Shown here one piece after another: positions 36,969 to 44,374 of a stretch of 64,000 bases of DNA. Numbering within the stretch: the first letter of the stretch is position 1; each line of letters starts with the position of its first letter. The notes under the pieces were generated by a model. That model was not told the DNA's origin and did not search any database. It saw nothing but the letters and a program-made list of their open reading frames with translations. The position numbers and the translations under genes were made by a program. The DNA comes from Oscillospiraceae bacterium (lineage in GTDB: Bacteria; Bacillota; Clostridia; Saccharofermentanales; Saccharofermentanaceae): contig CACZMA010000004.1 in NCBI GenBank assembly GCA_902782125.1, forward strand, positions 390,191-454,190. The letters run 5' to 3'.

Positions 36969-37519
36969 AGTGAACCTTCCTTTCTGATGATAAACTTTCT
37001 AAGGCCTTCTCTCGTTCTATGCAGCATTGTCTTGACTTTGCTCTGAGAGTAACCTGTCCACCTGGCAATCTCCGACACCGACTCGTTGTACCAGTAGCGG
37101 CCCAGAAAGACTGCGCGCTTGTCTTTGGGCAGCATCGAGAGGTACTCGTTTATGTACCCTTTCAACTCATCACTGCGTTCATCTGATATGCTGTTCTGAT
37201 CCGGAATGCACTCGTTCATCTCATGGGTCAGTTCCACCAGCTGGACCGAACGTTTCTGTGCTGAATTCTTCTTTATAACATCCAGCGCGGCATTACGGCA
37301 GAGTGCAGCAAGATAGGCAAACAGATTTTCGGGACGGTTCGGCGGGATGGTGTTCCAGGCGCGGACATATGCATCATTTACGCATTCTTCCGCATCTCTG
37401 CTGTCCGAGAGAAAACGCATAGCGAACCTGAGCAGCCGGTTATGGTAACTGTTCATCGTCTCGCGGACAGCATCTTCATTCCGCTCATAATACAGATTGA
37501 TTATGTCTGTATCATTCAT
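36965..37519 (-). CDS. ECF-type RNA polymerase sigma factor
   Basis: A 184-residue sigma factor. Region 2 spans about 8-78 (FLSDSRDAEECVNDAYVRAW) and region 4 about 118-170 (LSMLPKDKRAVFLGRYWYNE then SVSEIARWTGYSQSKVKTML). No extra C-terminal domain. It overlaps the anti-sigma-like gene by 4 nt. A regulon cannot be predicted without a clear autoregulated promoter; none is obvious in the 126 nt upstream. Confidence 0.92.
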   Translation of the reverse strand: MNDTDIINLYYERNEDAVRETMNSYHNRLLRFAMRFLSDSRDAEECVNDAYVRAWNTIPPNRPENLFAYLAALCRNAALDVIKKNSAQKRSVQLVELTHEMNECIPDQNSISDERSDELKGYINEYLSMLPKDKRAVFLGRYWYNESVSEIARWTGYSQSKVKTMLHRTREGLRKFIIRKEGSL

Positions 37520-37590
37520 TCTTTACGTCGCCTCCTTTCTCTCTTTACCTATAAGTAGAATTTTACACAAGGAAGGTTACATATTCAGAT

Positions 37591-37620
37591 AAAAAAATCC
37601 CGGATACTCAGATCCGGGAT
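37591..37620 (-). terminator. Terminator of the lipoprotein gene at 37646
   Basis: ATCCCGGAT and ATCCGGGAT pair around a short loop, and on the minus strand a seven-T run follows at once. Confidence 0.9.
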
Positions 37621-37645
37621 CGAAAGCATAATTTGGAGAGATCAA

Positions 37646-38305
37646 TTAGAGGAGCTCACTCGGAGCTTTGATCTCGAACTCATCGCAGAAATCATCCATA
37701 TAATCGTTAATATAGTCAAGATTATCCGAAGACGTGCTGGCAATCGAAGCTATCATTACCGTATCACCCTCAAGATATAAGCCATAGACGTTATCATATG
37801 ATTCCATTACATCAACAGCTAACACACACTCACCTTCTTTATCATCAAAATCATCCGTTATCAGGTCCGGACCATGCACAAGCGCCTTGGTATATAGATC
37901 AACATAGTAATCATACATGTCCTCTGCATCATCTTCGGAAGAATACTTCATTGAAACAACGATCAATGTAGCTCTGCCGTCAGCGAACAGATAGACTGCA
38001 ACTTCATCGATGGAATCATCATAATAATATTTTGCGGCGTTTAAGTCATCCATAAAATCTTCGACTTCATCACCTTTGGCATAACAATATACACCCTCTT
38101 CATCAAGCTTATAGTAAGTTAACGGATTCGAATTAGCATCATCCACCCATTCATCAGCATCTTTATACTGTTGGGCATCACACTTCTCAGCATAGTCAGC
38201 AAGAGCCTTCGGGCCGAATCTGACTTCCTTAGCCGAACAGCCTGCGGAAGCAAAAGCAAAACAGGAAGCGAGTAACAGAGATACATAAAATTTAGCGCTT
38301 TTCAT
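37646..38305 (-). CDS. Putative lipoprotein, unknown
   Basis: A 219-residue exported protein with signal peptide and lipobox ASAGC (Cys 23). The mature part is very acidic (for example DDFDDKEGECVLAVDV) and shows no recognised domain. AGGAGA lies upstream of the ATG. Single gene with its own strong terminator. Confidence 0.75.
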   Translation of the reverse strand: MKSAKFYVSLLLASCFAFASAGCSAKEVRFGPKALADYAEKCDAQQYKDADEWVDDANSNPLTYYKLDEEGVYCYAKGDEVEDFMDDLNAAKYYYDDSIDEVAVYLFADGRATLIVVSMKYSSEDDAEDMYDYYVDLYTKALVHGPDLITDDFDDKEGECVLAVDVMESYDNVYGLYLEGDTVMIASIASTSSDNLDYINDYMDDFCDEFEIKAPSELL

Positions 38306-38388
38306 CGGCCCATCTCCTTAAAAATATTAGGTGTTTGTTCCAATGTAATTATATCTGGCTTATAGTTCTTTCCACGCATATTTCTTAT

Positions 38389-39708
38389 TCAAAGGAACAT
38401 GATCATATAATGCGGCATCGACAGTTTTCCGGTTGCCTCACCAATATTACCGCTTATGATCTTGTATGCCATTGATGGCTTGTACATATCTATATAACGA
38501 TTAAGAGATTTGGTAGCTGCATTCCCGGCTTTAACTTCAATGGGTTGCACCTCGCCGTTCTTTTCGATAATGAATTCCAATTCGAATTCATCGTCAGGTT
38601 TATAATAATGCAGAGAATAACCTTTCTTTACCAGAGATTCAGCAACAAAATTCTCATATATACCGCCCTTAGCGGATCCTACGAGTGTATTGTTCATGAC
38701 GGCAAGCTTTGTCTCAAATCCGAACAAAGCCATCAAGAGACCCGTGTCGTTTAAGTAGATCTTGAATTCGTTTTCCTTCTCATTATAACGTAATGGTAAT
38801 TGAGGGATTCGCAAATTCCTGCACGAGAACGCCATGTTGGCATCAACAAGCCATTGAATGCTATTCCCATACTTCTTTGCTGTTGATTTCTTCTCCACTT
38901 CCGAATATTTGAATTTCTTGTTTTCCCTGGCCAATTGATTTGGAATAGAATCATAGCACCTTCTCACCTTAGGTTTTTCAACACCCTTGGCATGCTGTGC
39001 AATATCATCTTCATAATCTGAAATCAACCTGCATTGAATATCATTGACTCGATTGAAATCCTTGTTTTGAACATAATCAGCTACGACTTCAGGCATTCCT
39101 CCGATTACAATAAACTCTCTGACCAGTTTTCCATACTGCTGATGAATACCGTCTGGAACGGGTTTCTTATTATCATAAAACTCCTTCAGATAAGAAATCG
39201 CATCTGAAGAGTACCCATTTGCCCAAAGAAATTCTTCAAAATCCAAAGAATACATCATAACCGGTATCTCGTAACCGACAGGTATAGATTCAACCTCTTC
39301 AACCTCTTTGTCTGCATCTCTTCCATATGATAAACCCAATAGAGATCCCGAGGCTATTACATCAAATCTTCCGTCTTCAACCATGAACTTTATAGCTGTT
39401 CTGGCGGCTGCGCACTTCTGTATCTCATCTAAAAACACAAGAGTCCTTCCGGGTATCAGTTTTATCCCGGGTATACTTGCTGTCATTTTCTTAAAGATCT
39501 CTTCACCGGATAAACCGCCACTGAAGATCTGTTTCAATTCAGGCTGACGATAGAAATTGATTTCTATAAAACTCTCATACTCAGCTTCGCCAAAAGCACG
39601 GACCACATATGTCTTTCCTACTTGTCTCGCACCTTTGATGATCAGACATTTCTTATTGACACTATTCTTCCATTCAAGGAGCCGACTATATACCTTGCGT
39701 TTCAGCAT
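38389..39708 (-). CDS. AAA ATPase with DUF4143 domain
   Basis: A 439-residue ATPase. Walker A is KGARQVGKTYVV (about 25-36), Walker B LVFLDEIQKC (about 89-98), sensor region VIASGSLLG. The DUF4143 part includes MMYSLDFEEFLWANGY, and the C-terminal IEVKAGNAATKS resembles a nuclease-like fold core (E-x-K). Such genes are widespread in anaerobes, often in accessory DNA and in many copies, with no settled role. The gene has a clear promoter preceded by three phased repeats. Confidence 0.9.
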   Translation of the reverse strand: MLKRKVYSRLLEWKNSVNKKCLIIKGARQVGKTYVVRAFGEAEYESFIEINFYRQPELKQIFSGGLSGEEIFKKMTASIPGIKLIPGRTLVFLDEIQKCAAARTAIKFMVEDGRFDVIASGSLLGLSYGRDADKEVEEVESIPVGYEIPVMMYSLDFEEFLWANGYSSDAISYLKEFYDNKKPVPDGIHQQYGKLVREFIVIGGMPEVVADYVQNKDFNRVNDIQCRLISDYEDDIAQHAKGVEKPKVRRCYDSIPNQLARENKKFKYSEVEKKSTAKKYGNSIQWLVDANMAFSCRNLRIPQLPLRYNEKENEFKIYLNDTGLLMALFGFETKLAVMNNTLVGSAKGGIYENFVAESLVKKGYSLHYYKPDDEFELEFIIEKNGEVQPIEVKAGNAATKSLNRYIDMYKPSMAYKIISGNIGEATGKLSMPHYMIMFL

Positions 39709-39734
39709 AATAATACCTCATAACTCTTGTATTA

Positions 39735-39762
39735 AGAATAGCACAAAGACAAACTCAGTCAA
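39735..39762 (-). promoter_or_regulatory. Promoter of the DUF4143 ATPase gene
   Basis: Minus-strand TTGACT (39757-39762), 16-nt spacer, TATTCT (39735-39740), 27 nt before the start codon. Confidence 0.65.
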
Positions 39763-39767
39763 GTTTT

Positions 39768-39853
39768 TGCCGATTTTAGGATATCGGAATCTACAGATAA
39801 TGCCGTTTTTAGGATGTTATTTTTTCGGAATTATGCCGATTTTATGATGTTAT
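39768..39853. repeat. Three direct repeats with an exact 33-bp period
   Basis: Copies of TGCCG-N-TTTTAKGAT begin at 39768, 39801 and 39834. Copies two and three share 18 of 20 bases. The array starts 5 nt beyond the -35 hexamer of the ATPase promoter and extends upstream, as activator sites would. Confidence 0.75.
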
Positions 39854-39854
39854 A

Positions 39855-40381
39855 CTAAAAAACCGTCTGCAGTTTGCTCCGGGCGTATGTATCAAGATCC
39901 GTGTCGCTTATGGTTATGTCTGCGAGATCCACATAGTAACCTTCTTCGATCATGTACAGGCTGACATCATATTCAGTGTTTACAGGCGCCCCTGTACTGC
40001 CCATATAGTACAGATCGCTCTGCATTCCTTCTTCGGTCTTGTCATTTACTATATCCGTGAACATATATCTAACCGCTCCGACTATCAAGGCAATGACAGC
40101 GACAAAGCACACATAGATACTCGCCAAAACTATTCCGTCTATACCGAATCCTCTGCCCCTCCTCCTATTTCTCCCGGCAGTTGCTATTCCGATTATCTAA
40201 ATCACTAATCCGACTACCGGCAATATAGCCCAAACCAACAGCATGATCCAGAGGTCTGTAGGTCTGTACTGTTCAGGAACTTCGCGAAAACAGTATCTAC
40301 CAGCACCAGCAATACCGGAGACAGGATCACTAGGATAAATCCCGTCAGACACAGCTTGCTCATACTCTTTTGTTCAGACAT
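39855..40381 (-). pseudogene. Broken small membrane-protein gene (8-bp duplication plus nonsense codon)
   Basis: The original start is the ATG at 40381, with AGGAG 5 nt upstream and 17 nt after the LRR lipoprotein gene. The frame is open (MSEQKSMSKLCLTGFILVIL) until an 8-bp tandem duplication, GGTCTGTA twice at 40253-40268 on the plus strand. Deleting one unit restores LWIMLLVWAILPVVGLVI. A TAG stop at 40197-40199 then follows, after which the same frame stays open to 39855 (IGIATAGRNRRRGRGFG and on). The parent of about 172 residues had three or four membrane helices, with the feel of DUF4190 proteins. Translation of the 3' part alone from a TTG is possible but unlikely. Confidence 0.82.
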
Positions 40382-40397
40382 TCAGCTCCTCGTAAGA

Positions 40398-41390
40398 TCA
40401 TTTAATGAACACCAATTGTTCATTTTCCGTATCAATATATCCGTTGTCACTCTCATATATCAGACCGCCATAGTTCTTTTCACTTGGAGTTTGCTCTGAT
40501 GCGGATATTAAGTACGGGCAGTCACTGATGTCTAATTCATTGATGCTCTCTGAGAGAACAACTGATTCAATATTCGGGGAACCGCTGATATTTATGGTTA
40601 TCTCAGTTTTATTAACACTATTGAGCTTATTAAACTCATATATAGAGAATGTACGAAGTTTGCTGCAATTACTAAGATCAACAGAAGTGATCGTCTGTTC
40701 AGTCTCTATACAGATTAAAAACCAGTCCAGATTATCGCATCCGGACAGATCTATGTTGCAGTTTCGTCCCTGCTCAGAGTCAATACTTGCGTTGAACTCA
40801 TACAATGCATCACAATCCGTGAAAACAAAATCGCCGCTAAATTCACAGGTTGGAAACCCCTGTGAACCGAATTCTACTTTTTCAACATAATCATTATTTA
40901 AGATAAAGCCATTCTCAAATACACATTCTCGGAATACCAGATCGGTAACCGGAACTTCATTATCAAAAACAAATGTGTCGCTGAATACGCAATTCTCTAT
41001 ATTGATCTCTTCTAAGTTAGTCAGACCCTCAATGGCTGACAGATCAGGACATGTATTGCTTATATCAAGTTTTTTCAAAATGGTCAGTTTCTCAATACCT
41101 GACAGATCATAACATTCATTAAAACCTATCGTCTCCAGATTTGTCAGATACTCAACACCCGACAGATCAAAACACGGGCCCCAAACAGGAAGTATCTTTG
41201 AGCTTTCCAATTCCTCCTTGCTCAAATAACCATTATTATCTTCGTCAACATAACCGCTAACTGCATTCCTTAATCCCCGATCCGGAAAGTGATACTCATC
41301 AACACGGATTCCAAACAATGAACAGGAAGAGAGAACCAAAGCAGAGCCAAGCAATGACAGCATCGATATCAAAGAGACGACCTTCTTCAT
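40398..41390 (-). CDS. Leucine-rich-repeat lipoprotein with EF-hand-like loop
   Basis: A 330-residue exported lipoprotein. I start at 41390, preceded by GGAGGAAACAACT. The lipobox is LVLSSC (Cys 23). A calcium-loop-like DEDNNGYLSKEE (49-60) is followed by SDS22-like leucine-rich repeats (about 65-310; LTNLEEINIENC). The N-terminal module FPD...R, EF-like loop and GVEYLTxL is shared with the large LRR protein at 27815, so the two are related. It shares its promoter/operator design with the small gene at 30666 and probably once formed an operon with the pseudogene behind it. Confidence 0.8.
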   Translation of the reverse strand: MKKVVSLISMLSLLGSALVLSSCSLFGIRVDEYHFPDRGLRNAVSGYVDEDNNGYLSKEELESSKILPVWGPCFDLSGVEYLTNLETIGFNECYDLSGIEKLTILKKLDISNTCPDLSAIEGLTNLEEINIENCVFSDTFVFDNEVPVTDLVFRECVFENGFILNNDYVEKVEFGSQGFPTCEFSGDFVFTDCDALYEFNASIDSEQGRNCNIDLSGCDNLDWFLICIETEQTITSVDLSNCSKLRTFSIYEFNKLNSVNKTEITINISGSPNIESVVLSESINELDISDCPYLISASEQTPSEKNYGGLIYESDNGYIDTENEQLVFIK

Positions 41391-41419
41391 AGTTGTTTCC
41401 TCCAATACGGCAGTTGAGT

Positions 41420-41478
41420 TAGTAATCACAAAATACTATCTATGGTAGAATGTTAGTACATTTTTAATACTATGTCAA
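41420..41478 (-). promoter_or_regulatory. Promoter with two TAGTA-N9-TACTA dyads
   Basis: Minus-strand TTGACA (41473-41478), 17-nt spacer, TAACAT (41450-41455). Dyad 2a, TAGTA-N9-TACTA, occupies 41454-41472; dyad 2b, also exact, lies at 41420-41438 in the leader. The flanks match those of the dyads at 30893-30948: ATGTTAGTA and TACTATGTCAA at the promoter dyad, GAGTTAGTA at the leader dyad. Confidence 0.7.
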
Positions 41479-41643
41479 TATTTATTTGCAGAATAATTAA
41501 ATCGCTTTAATTTGAACCAACCTGTTTAAGGGAACGGCGCTCGGAATAAAACATTTATAGAATCCCGTACCTTTATGATATGGCATTATAAAACCTGTAT
41601 ACCTTTTTCACCTCAGTCCATTAAGACATAACTATATAGCCAA

Positions 41644-41766
41644 TCATGATTCGTCGTATTTCCAGATATAACCACCAGCGTGTTTTGTTTTCTCACTCAA
41701 CACACTGCTAATACTCACTCTATTAATACCAGTTTCAGCGCTAGCTTGTCCGTATGTTTTATGGAG
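41644..41766 (-). pseudogene. 3' remnant of an HNH/NUMOD1-type homing endonuclease
   Basis: A minus-strand frame reads YGQASAETGINRVSISSVLS, then EKTKHAGGYIWKYDES and a stop at 41644. The TGINR...S.V...K..AGGYIW pattern is the DNA-binding NUMOD1 tail of HNH endonucleases found in introns and phages. No start or catalytic part remains; the fragment ends where the xis remnant begins. Confidence 0.5.
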
Positions 41767-41833
41767 CGGAAGCAGAAGGCTCATAAAGCGGGCAGCTTTT
41801 GAAGCATTTCTTAACAGCCAGTACTCGATCTGA
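41747..41833 (+). pseudogene. 3' remnant of an excisionase gene
   Basis: Twenty-eight codons plus stop read CPYVLWSGSRRLIKR then AAFEAFLNSQYSI, matching the end of the intact xis at 41991 at 24 of 28 residues, while the DNA has diverged further. Homology continues past the stop (ATTAATCG-ATTGTTC). It is the tail of an older, related element. Confidence 0.75.
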
Positions 41834-41870
41834 CCTATTAATCGGATTGTTCATTAATAAAGCACAGGAT

Positions 41871-41941
41871 ATAATTTAAGTGCTTTGTTATCCTCAATTA
41901 GTCTGTCTTCTATTTTTAGGAGGTATTACTAATGACAGATA
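41871..41941 (+). repeat. 71-bp direct repeat, copy A
   Basis: Starts ATAATTTAAGTGC and ends at ATGACAGATA. It matches copy B at 42673-42743 in 70 of 71 positions. The one change turns the ribosome binding site TAGGAGGT here into TATGAGGT in copy B. Confidence 0.92.
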
Positions 41942-41988
41942 CCTTAGCACATCTGAATAAGGAAAAAGATTATATTTGGAGGTACTAA
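41932..41988 (+). CDS. 18-codon leader peptide ahead of xis
   Basis: ATG at 41932, with a perfect AGGAGG 10 nt upstream, opens MTDTLAHLNKEKDYIWRY and a TAA at 41986. The last codons contain the xis binding site GGAGG, and the stop lies 2 nt before the xis ATG, so translation of the two would be coupled. The first codons are identical to the start of the integrase at 42734. It may be a fragment rather than a selected peptide. Confidence 0.4.
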   Translation: MTDTLAHLNKEKDYIWRY

Positions 41989-41990
41989 CT

Positions 41991-42188
41991 ATGAAAGAAA
42001 CAGTAAAGATAGCGGAAAAACCGCTGCTCACAGCGGAAGAAGCTGCCGAATACTTCAATATAGGCGTCAATAAAATCAGATCCATGACTAACGATGAGGA
42101 TTGTCCCTATGTTTTATGGAGCGGTAACAGGCGCCTTATCAAGCGCAAAGCTTTCGAGGAATTCCTTTATTCTCAGTACTCAATCTGA
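41991..42188 (+). CDS. xis: Excisionase (Tn916 Xis-like)
   Basis: A 65-residue helix-turn-helix protein. GGAGG lies 8 nt before the ATG. The pattern LLTAEEAAEYFNIGVNKIRS, then NRRLIKRKAFEEFL, is that of small excisionases that bend DNA with tyrosine integrases. In intact elements xis precedes int directly; here a truncated int follows first and a full int lies 545 nt on. Likely intact but stranded in a remnant. Confidence 0.82.
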   Translation: MKETVKIAEKPLLTAEEAAEYFNIGVNKIRSMTNDEDCPYVLWSGNRRLIKRKAFEEFLYSQYSI

Positions 42189-42237
42189 CCCATTAATCGT
42201 ATTGTTCGGAAATTAGGCTCAAGTTATAATCAACTTA

Positions 42238-42681
42238 ATGATTCTCAATGTCGCACTCAAAGATAACGTAATCAGAATTAACCCCTGCAACGGTGTGATG
42301 AAAGATCTGAAGCGCAAATATTCCGGAACCGTAAAAGAAGTCAAAGCATTAACCCGCGCTGAGCAGGAAGTACTCGAAGAATTTATCAGCAGACCCGGTG
42401 TTTTCTACTGTCTGTCCCCTCTTATAACAGTGATGTTATACACAGGGATCAGAATCGGGGAGCTTGGAGCCTTAAAATGGGAAGATATTGATTTCGATAA
42501 TAACGAGATTCATATCAACCACACTCTGCTGTTTGAGAGTAAGGCTACCGGTAAAAAGAGCGAATACTTTCTGAATCCGCCCAAAACACAAAAGAGTAAA
42601 AGATGCATACCTATGAATCCTAAAGTCAGGAACGCACTTTTAATGGAAAAAACGCGGCAGGAACTGAAAGGAATAATTTAA
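42238..42681 (+). pseudogene. Truncated tyrosine integrase
   Basis: Equivalent to about residues 144-290 of the full integrase at 42734, with clear but diverged similarity (MILNVALKDNVIRINP; LITVMLYTGIRIGELGALKW). It keeps the first catalytic Arg but lacks the N-terminal DNA-binding part and the HxxR, His and Tyr residues. The frame ends where homology breaks at GGAATAATTTAAG, exactly at the start of 71-bp repeat copy B. No ribosome binding site precedes it. It derives from a related element, not a recent copy of its neighbour. Confidence 0.85.
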
Positions 42682-42743
42682 GTGCTTTGTTATCCTCAAT
42701 TAGTCTGTCTTCTATTTTTATGAGGTATTACTAATGACAGATA
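42673..42743 (+). repeat. 71-bp direct repeat, copy B
   Basis: Second copy of the 41871 repeat; it carries the leader and the first codons of the full integrase. A three-base-overlapping mini frame (ATGAGGTATTACTAATG) arises from the single base difference. Confidence 0.92.
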
Positions 42744-43963
42744 ATAGATTCTCATCAAACAAAATTAGATTAAAGAAAGGAGAGTATCAAAGACCAAACG
42801 GAACCTTCGAGTATAAGTGGACCGACGACGATGGCCAAAGACATTCGGTTTATGCTGAAACACTCTTAGGGTTAAGAAAGAAGGAAGAAGAAGTCCTTAA
42901 GGATTCTTTGGACAAAGTTAAACTCAAAACTGATTACACTATCAACTCATACTTCAAGATATGGAGAAGAGTTAAGAGCGGAGTCAGAGAGACGACAATC
43001 AACACTTACCTTAGAGTATACGACCGTTATATCCAGTCAGACTTCGGAAACACTAAACTTGAAGATTTGAATTACAGCAGACTTGTAATGTTTTACAAGG
43101 ATCTTATTGAGAATCACGGAATCGGAGTTTCAACCGTAGACAATATTAATGTAATCCTTTCCATGATCCTCAATGTAGCACTCAGAGACGGTGTTATCAG
43201 GACCAATCCGAGCATCGGAGCAATGAAAGAGCTCAAACACCAGTACTCAGGCACTGTAAAGAAGGTAAATGCCTTAACAAGAGCAGAACAGACACTCTTA
43301 GAAGAATTCTTAACCAGACCGGGTGTCTATAACAGCCTTTCCCCTCTTATAACAGTCATGTTATACACAGGGATCAGAGTCGGAGAATTAGGTGGTCTCA
43401 AATGGAGCGACATTGATTTTGAGAACAACGAGATCCACATCAATCACACTCTTATCTACGAAAGCAAGACAAAAGGCGGTAAAAGCGAATACTCACTGAA
43501 TCCGCCCAAGACAAGAACAAGCGAGAGATGTATCCCGATGAACATCAAAGTCAGAGAAGCTTTGATCGAAGAAAAGAATCGTCAGAAAACCAAAGGAATA
43601 AAGTGTGCGATATGCGTAGACGGATATACAAACTTCGTATTCCTTGCTGACAGCGGAAAACCATTCGATTACAAAAAGCTCAATCACCGGTTAGACAGGA
43701 TCTCTGAAGCTATCGACAACGAGATCAAGAGGAAAGGCAGCATTTATGGACTTACAAGCTTCCCTCATGTACACAGCCATATGTTAAGACACACATTTGC
43801 AACACGTATGCGGGAGGCCGGAGCAGACATAAAAGCGACATCCGACATTATGGGACATCACGAAGTGGACATAACACTCAATACTTATACAGACACTTCG
43901 GGTGAATTCAAAAGAAAAGAAATTTCTCTTTTGGATTCAAAGACCGGAAATAGATGTTCTTAA
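42734..43963 (+). CDS. int: Tyrosine integrase (Tn916 Int type)
   Basis: A 409-residue site-specific recombinase. The N-terminal arm-binding domain (about 15-60; YKWTDDDGQRHSVYAETLLG) and core-binding domain (about 70-155) precede a complete catalytic domain: Arg215 in TGIRVGEL, HMLRHTFATR (about 348-357), MGHHEVDITLNTYT with the Tyr nucleophile near 384. A SAM-like KWTDDDG motif is typical of Tn916 relatives. Its binding site is weakened relative to copy A. The gene ends about 300 nt from the 3' end of tRNA-Tyr, a common target, but I could not find a second copy of a tRNA end. Confidence 0.93.
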   Translation: MTDNRFSSNKIRLKKGEYQRPNGTFEYKWTDDDGQRHSVYAETLLGLRKKEEEVLKDSLDKVKLKTDYTINSYFKIWRRVKSGVRETTINTYLRVYDRYIQSDFGNTKLEDLNYSRLVMFYKDLIENHGIGVSTVDNINVILSMILNVALRDGVIRTNPSIGAMKELKHQYSGTVKKVNALTRAEQTLLEEFLTRPGVYNSLSPLITVMLYTGIRVGELGGLKWSDIDFENNEIHINHTLIYESKTKGGKSEYSLNPPKTRTSERCIPMNIKVREALIEEKNRQKTKGIKCAICVDGYTNFVFLADSGKPFDYKKLNHRLDRISEAIDNEIKRKGSIYGLTSFPHVHSHMLRHTFATRMREAGADIKATSDIMGHHEVDITLNTYTDTSGEFKRKEISLLDSKTGNRCS

Positions 43964-43998
43964 AACAGCATTACATTTTCATGTATTTTCAATCAGAC

Positions 43999-44140
43999 CT
44001 TACGACAAATTCTCTCAAAGCTGTTGCATAATTATTCATTCAAAATTCAACAGCAAATGCGGTTTCAAAAAGGGCCAGCTTACGACAAGCTTACGACAAG
44101 CTTACGACAAATTACCGTAGATTTGAGCAGATTTGAGCAG
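43999..44140 (+). repeat. Candidate integrase arm sites: CTTACGACAA four times, GATTTGAGCA twice
   Basis: CTTACGACAA occurs in one direction at 43999, 44079, 44090 and 44101; the last three are units of an exact 11-bp tandem repeat (44077-44109). Two tandem copies of GATTTGAGCA follow (44120-44139). The rest of the 300-nt gap between int and tRNA-Tyr holds no gene. Confidence 0.65.
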
Positions 44141-44226
44141 ATTTTCGAAGATTTTATACATCTTCGTAAATGTACGATTATGATAGACAAAACCTCTGAA
44201 TCCCTTGTCCCACAAGGCTTTCAAGC

Positions 44227-44261
44227 AAAAAAAAATAAGGAGTCACCGTAAAGGCAACTCC
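44227..44261 (-). terminator. Terminator of the tRNA-Ile/Tyr operon
   Basis: Minus-strand GGAGTTGCC pairs with GGTGACTCC (two G-T pairs) around TTTAC, and is followed by TTATTTTTTTTT. Confidence 0.88.
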
Positions 44262-44265
44262 TATT

Positions 44266-44350
44266 TGGTGGGAAGAGGTGGATTCGAACCACCGAAGTCG
44301 AAGACGACAGATTTACAGTCTGTTCCCTTTGGCCGCTCGGGAATCTTCCC
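44266..44350 (-). tRNA. tRNA-Tyr (GTA)
   Basis: 85-nt class II tRNA with long variable arm, 7-bp acceptor stem GGGAAGA/TCTTCCC, TTCGAAT T-loop and encoded CCA. The anticodon GTA is read from plus-strand TAC at 44314-44316. Confidence 0.95.
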
Positions 44351-44374
44351 ATGTTGTAGATTGTCAGTGTAAGT

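Noticed and set aside
39768..39853. CRISPR array
   Set aside because: Only three degenerate repeats with 33-bp period and no unique spacers of regular length between exact repeats; no cas genes.
44077..44109. CRISPR-like tandem repeat
   Set aside because: 11-bp units without spacers; better explained as integrase binding sites.
44266..44300. tRNA-Tyr 3' end as attachment site of the integrase remnant
   Set aside because: The position fits, but I found no second copy of the tRNA 3' end near the other side of the remnant, so no att pair can be claimed.
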